In this document: positions 57,548 to 64,000 of the stretch, in pieces | Position numbering within the stretch: the first letter of the stretch is position 1 | Layout: each line of letters starts with the position of its first letter | DNA from: Lunularia cruciata | Lineage: Eukaryota > Streptophyta > Marchantiopsida > Lunulariales > Lunulariaceae | Reading direction: 5' to 3' | NCBI GenBank assembly: GCA_948567375.1 | Contig: OX419756.1 | Coordinates: forward strand, 66,194,552-66,258,551 | DNA: 64,000 bases | Program-made: the position numbers and the translations under genes | The notes under the pieces: model-generated | What the model saw: only the letters and a program-made list of their open reading frames with translations | What the model was told of the DNA's origin: nothing | Databases searched by the model: none

Positions 57548-58297
57548 TCTCTCTTCCCCCATAGTTGCACCACATTGATCTTGAGATCTGCAAGTTGTTC
57601 TGTGATGGTTTGAATTGGATCTTTTGGTGGAGGTGCAAGAACTGGAGCAACCACTACTTGTGGTGCAACCCTTGCCACCAAAGTATCAGAAGGTCCACCA
57701 TACTTGTAGCCTTGAGGAGGATGCACAACCTCCTTCACCACCAAATCACTCTCATCCCCTTCCAAACTCTCCTCCATACGAATTGCGATCTTGATAGCTT
57801 CAACCTTGGAAGAAGGTTTCTCATATCTCACCTTGCTTCTAATTTGTGGTCTCAACCCTCCCAAAAAATTCTTGGTGAGCATAGCCCCTATGCCAATCAT
57901 TGTAGTCTCCACATCATCCCCACCCTTCCTCAACACTATGCAAAATCTGGACTCTAACTTTTCCACTCTTTCCACATAGACTCTCACTTTCTCTCCTTCT
58001 CCTTGCTTGAGAAATGTAACCTCACTCATCAATCTCTCATAACTCTCATCAGGAAGAAAGTTCTCAATGAGTGCTGAAGTCAAAGTCTCCCAAGACTCCT
58101 CTTCCCCCTCTCTCCTCTCTCTTTTGGTATTCTTACTCATACCATGTAAGTGCTGCATCCTCAAAGAAATCTGGTAATAATGAGGCCCACTCATTCTTCC
58201 TCCTCTCATTGTTTCCTATGCAAGCTCTCTTGAAGTCTCTCACAAAGGCCTCCACATCTTCTCCATCCTTGCCAAAGAAAACCGGAATTTTCCCCAT
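57548..58297 (-). pseudogene. gag: A1 gag, 5' part
   Basis: From ATG at 58295-58297 (MGKIPVFFGKDGEDVEAFV) through ENFLPDESYERLMSEV and KVRYEKPSSKVEAIKIA to ADLKINVVQLW, then cut by L5. A frameshift at about 58135 interrupts the reading near TWYE. The rest of gag and the start of pol are missing (see A1). Confidence 0.9.
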
Positions 58298-58532
58298 CTT
58301 AACCTCTCACTATCTTTCTTTCTCTCAAATTTTTTTTTTCTCTTTTCTTTTCTCTCACTCTATTACTAATAGAGTATATACATGACTAACACTATCTGAG
58401 AATAATCCACTCTAGGGAACACAAAAGGTTCAGGTTACTCCAAGATTTCTATAGCAACATCAAATCCTAGAGTGCATATTAATCTAACTCTCATGGATAG
58501 TTTATCCATAAGTTGAAAGATTATCTCCATCA

Positions 58533-59006
58533 CTAATCTTGAGAACTAGTTGATGAAGGTGGTAGTATTTCTGTACCTGTACTAAGACTCTCTCCAAGAT
58601 CCTTCACCAAAGTTTCCAAAAGTGCTTTTACTCCACTACACTCATGTCCTTTTGGAAGTCCTTCCACTCCACAAACCTCACACAACTCCTTGGTCTTAGA
58701 TCTTCTCCCTCCTAATCTTGGTGAAGAAGGTCCAACGTGCAAACCCAAGTCAAGTAAACCTCTCCTTTCCCTCAATCTCTTGCTCTCAAAGGTCAATGGA
58801 CATGAACTTGCCTTATGTCCCTTCTGTCCACACAGAAAGCACTTAGACTCACTCTTTCCTCCAAGTGGTGTAAGTTTCTGGATCCTCTCAACACTCTCTT
58901 CAAATTCTATTGTGAACTCTCTTTTCCTCAAATCCACCCCTAAAATCACCTCAAACCCTTGGGGAACCTTGCATAATCTCAATTTCCACTCTCGATGACC
59001 CTCCAT
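58533..59006 (-). CDS. A1 extra leader ORF with zinc knuckle
   Basis: 157 codons starting MEGHREWKLRLC. The CCHC knuckle reads CFLCGQKGHKASSC and the second Cys cluster CEVCGVEGLPKGH. It is still open although gag and pol of A1 are broken; it is close to the A2 version, with only a few substitutions. Confidence 0.75.
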   Translation of the reverse strand: MEGHREWKLRLCKVPQGFEVILGVDLRKREFTIEFEESVERIQKLTPLGGKSESKCFLCGQKGHKASSCPLTFESKRLRERRGLLDLGLHVGPSSPRLGGRRSKTKELCEVCGVEGLPKGHECSGVKALLETLVKDLGESLSTGTEILPPSSTSSQD

Positions 59007-59635
59007 GTTCCCAAGATGAATCTAAACACTCAAACATGCTTTTTGTTGATCTCAAACTCCTCATGCATGAGATCTCCACTCTGCAGAATTGACCCTTCCT
59101 CACAATGTGACTCAAATCTCCCAACCAGTATGTCATAGTCCTCTGAAATTTTACACACTTGATCACAACTCTGCAACATTTCAGATCTTTTCATTGAGCC
59201 ATTTGGCATAGACCCCCTTTCTATTCAGCACACATATTTCAGATTTGGTCTGAAAACCACCCCCTCACTTCAAAAACTCATAACTCCTGCACAAAAACGA
59301 TCTCTCTCTAATTTTTATGGCAGCAGGTAGGATACAATGCACTAAATTTTCTTGGAAATTTCAGGACAATTCACTGAAAATTGAAGAAATGGCAGATTCT
59401 GTACAATTTTCCAGAGAGCATGCAGTTGCGGGAGCACTTTACCCTATCAACTTTCAAAAATTCTAGCCCAATGCGCATAGAAGCTCTCACATAATTTCAA
59501 GTGTGCTAACTGAAAGATAACCCAAGCTATCATGTGTATAAATCTCAAATCCAGATCTCAAACTTGAGATTTTACCCAAAATCACCTTAATCCCCAAAAT
59601 CTGCAATCCACCTCACACAATCTCTCCAATTCCTC

Positions 59636-59806
59636 TCATGTGTACAAGATGTACAAAATCACCTCAAAGACATCATAATGAACAACAAGATATACAAATG
59701 GATCTTGGTTCTCTAACATAAGTTCAGCCCTCTCCTCTCCTAATGTTCTCTCCAAGTGAGCTCTCATAGCCTCCTTCTGCCTAATGTAGAATTGAACGCG
59801 GAACAT
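59636..59806 (-). CDS. A1 short leader ORF
   Basis: 56 codons from ATG at 59804-59806, with nearly the same sequence as the A2 ORF at 42146-42316 (PFVYLVVHYD in place of PFVYPVVHYD). Still open. Confidence 0.65.
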   Translation of the reverse strand: MFRVQFYIRQKEAMRAHLERTLGEERAELMLENQDPFVYLVVHYDVFEVILYILYT

Positions 59807-59847
59807 TATCTTGCCTTCTAGAGAGGTCCCGGCAACGGAACCAAAAA

Positions 59848-60539
59848 TGTGAGCCGGCCTGTCTCTCACTCAGGATGAACCTTTGATGGCTATTATGGTA
59901 GTGCACCATGGACTAAGAAGGCAAGGAACCCCAACTCCATCATACTCCTCCAAGGCTAACACTCCAAGACTCAAGACATTGCTCATTAGAGAACTCAATG
60001 AGAGAGAGATAGTTGTAAATGAAAGGATGATGAGTACCTCCTCACCTCTTGTTTATATACTTGTGAAATAGTTACGTACCAAAGTTACTAATTACCATAG
60101 TAACTCAAGTTACTAGACTAAAAGTCAAGTAAAGTCAAAAAGTAGAAAGGAATATCCATTCACATGGGAATATTCCCCTAAGCATGTGGTCTTATCTTGA
60201 CCCAACAACTAAGTCAAGGATTCCTTCACATGGGCTATCCTTGGACTAAAGAAGAATCCAAAACAAAAAGGCTTGCGGGCCCAAGAGTTCTCAACTCTTT
60301 CCTCAAAGCCAAACACCTAGGAATAATACCAAGTCAACACACTAAAATCCAAAATAGTGGTGCTCATCTTTTCTACTTCCTCTAAAGTAAGGTCCCCTCT
60401 ATCTTAGCTATGACTAACTTTAGCTAACCATGACTAATATAGAACCATCCTTTATCTCTATATAAATAATATCTCTTAAGTACTTGTAATACCAAGCTAA
60501 ATATCACAATACTACACACTTGCACAAATGGGTGTTACA
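59848..60539 (-). repeat. A1 5' LTR
   Basis: 692 bp, TGTGAGCC to GGTGTTACA on the plus strand, with an intact TATA box (TCTATATAAAT near 60456-60466). Followed by GATC (60540-60543). Confidence 0.95.
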
Positions 60540-60543
60540 GATC

Positions 60544-61058
60544 CGGGCCATCTACACAGAATCCACCGATTGGAAATTCTTCAGCAATCCTTCTTGCATT
60601 GCTATCCATGTGACCTCCCTTCTCTCGGCTAACATGGATTGCCCCCAAGTGTCGTACCATGTGAGGGCTTTATCAGTCAAGTACCCACATGCAAACACGC
60701 TTGCAGCGTGCTTGGTGATCTTTGTTGAGAACAACCAAAAATATTGATTCATTCTTGAGATCCAGTTCTCCGCTACTCCCATCATACACTGCCCCTAGTA
60801 AGGCTTGATGTTGCAGGTCTTCTTCATCCGGAGTAGTAATGTGGCTTCATTATTGATAGGGTTTGTAGGCACGGGTGCCTCTCCAAGTACTTTAGTCGCA
60901 GGTATTGGATTTTGAGATGGCTCTTCTTCTTGCATTGCTTGATCATTCTTGAGGGTCTGCACTTGACTTTGTAACGCCTCCATGGTCATCTTAATCTCTC
61001 AAAATTTGTTCAACATCCCTTGCATTCCTTGCACCAACTCTTGCAACTACGGATCCAT
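60544..61058 (-). pseudogene. gag: C1 gag, 5' part
   Basis: From ATG at 61056-61058. The fourth codon is already a stop (TAG) and others follow. Blocks present: MTMEALQSQVQTLKNDQAM, NPIPATKVLGEAPVP, ENWISRMNQYFWLF and LTDKALTWYDTW. The end joins 27522 when A1 is removed. Confidence 0.9.
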
Positions 61059-61093
61059 GGTTCCTATAACACTAAATTGCTATACCCTAAACT

Positions 61094-61297
61094 TCAATAG
61101 AGAGTTAATATGATCACTCTAGAGGGCGCACAAACTATTGGAACTACCATTGGGACCTCAAAAGCTACCACTTGTTGGTAATATTCCTCACCAAAATTCC
61201 TGACCACGAAATCCCTAAACATCACTTTTGGTCTCACTACATAACAAATTTCTACTTGAGTGTTAAAAAGGAAAGGATTTGGGACATTCAAATCCAT
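61094..61297 (-). CDS. C1 leader ORF 2
   Basis: 67 codons from ATG at 61295-61297 (MDLNVPNPFLF), open. Core VMFRDFVVRNFGEEYYQQV and PMVVPIVCAP, as in C2. The start overlaps the stop of leader ORF 1. Confidence 0.65.
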   Translation of the reverse strand: MDLNVPNPFLFNTQVEICYVVRPKVMFRDFVVRNFGEEYYQQVVAFEVPMVVPIVCAPSRVIILTLY

Positions 61298-61518
61298 CAC
61301 AACAAAATGTAAATTGTCAAATCCCACTCTCTATCGTAAATCACTACATGCAAAATCATTGGGTTTGGCAAATTCATTACTGTATCCATGAACTCTGCTC
61401 CAAAGTGAAAAACCAAATACACTCTCACTTGCTCGTGTTGAATGTATATAATCTTGATGTCGAATGGATTCAAGAATGGAAAGCAAGGCACTGGATATTG
61501 TCCTCCTGGAGCATCCAT
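61297..61518 (-). CDS. C1 leader ORF 1
   Basis: 73 codons, MDAPGGQYPVPCF start, open. Core VRVYLVFHFGAEF and PMILHVVIYD. It remains open although C1 gag has a stop in its fourth codon. Confidence 0.65.
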   Translation of the reverse strand: MDAPGGQYPVPCFPFLNPFDIKIIYIQHEQVRVYLVFHFGAEFMDTVMNLPNPMILHVVIYDREWDLTIYILL

Positions 61519-61641
61519 TCTATCCTCCTAATCTACCAATTACACCAAAATGTCTCTCCTCAAAATTACTCAGTCTCAATAGCCCATGTTCTTCCAAGAG
61601 GGGTGATCCGCTCTCTTGGACAACACCTGCTTTGATACCAT

Positions 61642-62380
61642 TGTAATACTCCGAGGATAGGAGACCTGAAGAGAAACACACACTTTCACACTCAAATTCC
61701 AATGCCCCAAAGGAGCACCTTCTCTTTATTATATAGGCAAAGCGGATCTCCTCCAATGAAGCTCCACCATAGGATTAGGTACATAGATAGGCGACATGTC
61801 AGCAAGCTCCACACTTGGATTACTTACTTGGATGGGTGACATGTTGGTCCTGGTCCTATCTGGTTGGTCAAACAAGCTTTGACCAAGGGGAATCTTTTAG
61901 GGAATCTTCCTATAGGAATCTCATAATCACATGGGTGAGGTACCGTTGGAAAGATCTCGACGAGACAAAGCAGGGAGGAGAGAAGACCAGCCTTTCCTCC
62001 ATTTGGGAAAACTCACACCTTTTCAAGGCCTAATTCATCCATTTAGGCCTCCTAAATTGCCTTCAAAGATTTCAGGCATATTTTGGTTCCAACTCTATTA
62101 GTAGAAGTCCCCTTTTGGTGATACCTCTTTCTGATCTATTCAGACCATCCTATGTAACATCCTTCCAGATGTTACCAACCCAATTCTCACCTTCAAATCA
62201 TATGTCTAGCTATTGGTTCTAAGGTTTTCAAATCTATTTCGGTTTTCTGCCCTATTAGTAGAATTACCCTTTTGGTGATACTTCTATCTGATCTATTTTG
62301 ACCATCATGTATAACATCATTCCAGATGTTACCAAACCAAATTTCACTTCTAGATCATATGGCTAGCTCTTGGTATTACA
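61642..62380 (-). repeat. C1 5' LTR
   Basis: 739 bp in minus orientation (TGTAATACTCCGAGG to CTTGGTATTACA on the plus strand). It keeps the 155-bp U3 duplication and a TATA box (TTATTATATAGG near 61727-61738). Confidence 0.95.
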
Positions 62381-62778
62381 ATAACTCCTCTCTACTTCTC
62401 CCACACGGGCTTAATTGGACTATAAAGATTCTCTCTTGCAGCCTTGCACATGATCTTGCAATCCTTCACTATCCTACACTGATGTACCATCCCATAGATG
62501 GTTTTTTAGCCTTTTGACTTGGTACCTCTGCTCAATTAACACTACTTGACTATTAGAAAAGTTAACATTACAAATTCAACTTGTGTAATATAGGATTTAA
62601 AGGCATATTTCTGATAATATGAACTAATTTAAATAATAAAATGAACATAATCATAGTGAAGTATGACTAAGTCCCTATAAAGTAGAGTTAAGGTTCTCCT
62701 TAGCAAAAGTATAGATATTTACAATTCATAGCGAGAACTTTTTCCACTTTGAAACATCACTTTCTTTTTTAGAAAAGC
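62381..62778. other. AT-rich flank, nothing recognised
   Basis: No coding or element motifs on either strand. The last five bases (62774-62778, AAAGC) are the left target duplication of C3. Confidence 0.5.
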
Positions 62779-63501
62779 TTTAATACCAAGAGCTAGCCAT
62801 ATGATCTAGATGTAACATCTAGAATGATGTTATACATGATGATTAAAATAGATAAGATAGAAGTATCACCAAAAGAGTACTTCTACTAATAGGGCAGAAA
62901 CCGAAATAGACTTGAGAACCTTAGAACCAATAGCTAGACATATGATTTAAAGGTGGGAATTGGTTTGGTAACATCTAGAAGGATGTTACACACGATGGAC
63001 TAAACAGATCAAAAAGAAGTATCACCAAAAGTGGGCTTCTACTAATAGAGTAGGAACCAAAATATGCCTGGAATCTTTGAAGGCAATTTCGGAGGCCTAA
63101 ATGGATGAATTAGGCCTCAAAAATGCAAACATTCCCCTCCAATAGAGAAAAGGCTGGCCTTCCCTTACCCCTGCTTTGTCTCGTCAAGAGCTTTCCAACG
63201 GTTCCTTACTCACGTGATTCTGAGATTCCTACAAGAAGATTCCCTAAAAGATTCACTCCGGTCAAAGCTTGTTTGACCAACCAGATAGGACCTAGACCAG
63301 ACATGTCACCCATCCAAGTAAGTAATCCAAGGGTTGAGCTTGCTGACATGTCACCTATCTGTGTCCCTAATCCTATGGTGGAGCTTCCTTGGAGGAGATC
63401 CTCTTTGTATATATAATAAAGAGAAGGTGCTCCTTTGGGGCATCGGATGTTTGAGTGTGCAATCCGTGTTTTCTCTCTTTTCTTGTCCTCGGAGTATTAC
63501 A
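62779..63501 (+). mobile_element. C3: solo LTR of family C
   Basis: 723 bp, TTTAATACC (first G lost to T) to GTATTACA, flanked by AAAGC at 62774-62778 and 63502-63506. The U3 duplication and TATATAATA box (about 63410-63418) are present. No internal sequence adjoins. It lies only 398 bp from the C1 5' LTR and in the opposite orientation. Confidence 0.95.
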
Positions 63502-63506
63502 AAAGC

Positions 63507-64000
63507 ATAGTTTATGTTAATATACCTTATCTTTATTTCATAAGTCTAAATAAAAAAATCAATATGTAAAGAAAAATTTTGACATGGATTATCAAAGTGT
63601 GTTCCAAATTAGCAAGAAAGTTTTAAAAGATAAGTGATCTCCTTTGCTTACTCTCAGGGAGGCAATTGAGATATGATACAATCAAGAACCACTAATCACC
63701 ATAATTTTAGGAGCATAGGATATAATCTCTTGATTGAATATTTAGTCACTTGATTAAAAATCCGTATTAAATTATATTCATTTAAAATTTTAGGTTCATA
63801 ACAAGGCAATAAGATGAAGTAACCATTATATAAATGAATTCAAGAGGACAGTTTGAGTTGGTGAACTTGAAGTATGTTTAGATTATAAAATTATGAACAA
63901 GGAAGTTGATCAACAAATATACTCTAATCACGACCTTACAGTTTTTTCATTATGGCTTACTTCAATTTGATGCAAAATCAAGTGTCTTGGTCATAGATGA
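63507..64000. other. AT-rich end of window, no gene seen
   Basis: No motif or credible ORF was recognised. Confidence 0.5.

Larger units (their letters stand above)
27527..60539 (-). mobile_element. A1: Ty3/gypsy family A element, split by L2, L3 and L5
   Basis: Bounded by 692-bp LTRs (27527-28218 and 59848-60539) and GATC duplications. Internal parts on the minus strand are 57548-59847 (leader, gag), 32758-35179 and 28219-28972 (protease end, RT, RNase H, integrase). Compared with A2, 951 bases (A2 39085-40035) around the gag-protease boundary are missing at the L3/L5 site. About ten LTR differences were counted by eye in 692 bases, more than for A2. Confidence 0.9.
23172..62380 (-). mobile_element. 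C1: chromovirus (Ty3/gypsy), split by A1
   Basis: Outermost element of the nest, transcribed leftwards. The right-hand 5' LTR (61642-62380) is followed by a PBS, two leader ORFs and gag (to 60544). The gag reading resumes at 27522 and continues through protease, RT, RNase H, integrase and a C-terminal chromodomain (to 23533), a purine tract and a truncated 3' LTR. Removing A1 plus one GATC restores the gag frame across the gap, which shows the two halves are one element. Many stops: non-functional. Confidence 0.9.

Noticed and set aside
27527-60539. A1 as two unrelated family A fragments
   Set aside because: Equal 692-bp LTRs at both edges, GATC on both sides and restoration of the C1 gag frame show one element.

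Overview
This window looks like plant nuclear DNA. It is AT-rich, carries many nested long terminal repeat (LTR) retrotransposons and Ty1/copia plus Ty3/gypsy relics, and has only one plausible host gene: a leftward proline-rich secreted protein at 20-457. A gymnosperm such as a conifer would fit the style of the repeats, but that is an impression, not a sequence proof. There are no rRNA, tRNA, CRISPR or bacterial features.

Layout. (1) 1-1815: the host gene, its promoter and a separate second copy of that promoter. (2) 1816-10059: AT-rich DNA with decayed gypsy integrase, reverse transcriptase (RT) and gag relics and short tandem repeats. (3) 10060-11019: the 5' part of an old copia element. 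(4) 11020-14796: copy L1 of a 3.8-kb unit (family L), directly followed at 14797-21185 by a gypsy-type gag and protease region. That region is interrupted by a solo LTR of family A (A3) and by a stretch rich in minisatellites. (5) 21185-22585: an old family A gag relic (A4). (6) 23104-62380: a nest of insertions. (7) 62779-63501: a solo LTR of family C (C3).

The nest can be unfolded from target-site duplications (TSDs) and from uninterrupted copies in the same window. Chromovirus C1 (minus strand, 23172-62380) is split in gag by gypsy element A1 (minus, 27527-60539). A1 is split by L2 (28973-32757) and by a fused pair L3/L5 (35180-57547). L3 is split by a nearly complete gypsy element A2 (35235-43036) and by L4 (45803-53356). 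L4 is split by chromovirus C2 (47593-53218). The longest chain is C1 > A1 > L3 > L4 > C2, five levels.

The most unusual observations are four. First, family L behaves like a solo LTR (TG...CA ends, 5-bp TSDs, TATA box about 650 bp from the 3' end) yet carries a damaged open reading frame of about 860 codons encoding a coiled-coil protein. Second, families A and C both carry short leader ORFs between LTR and gag that share one motif, and C carries two in tandem. Third, family A makes 4-bp duplications (GATC, GTTC, GTAC), while C and L make 5-bp duplications. Fourth, family A has an extra zinc-knuckle ORF before gag and a shared stop codon just before the last part of integrase. A2 is the only element with nearly intact gag and pol.
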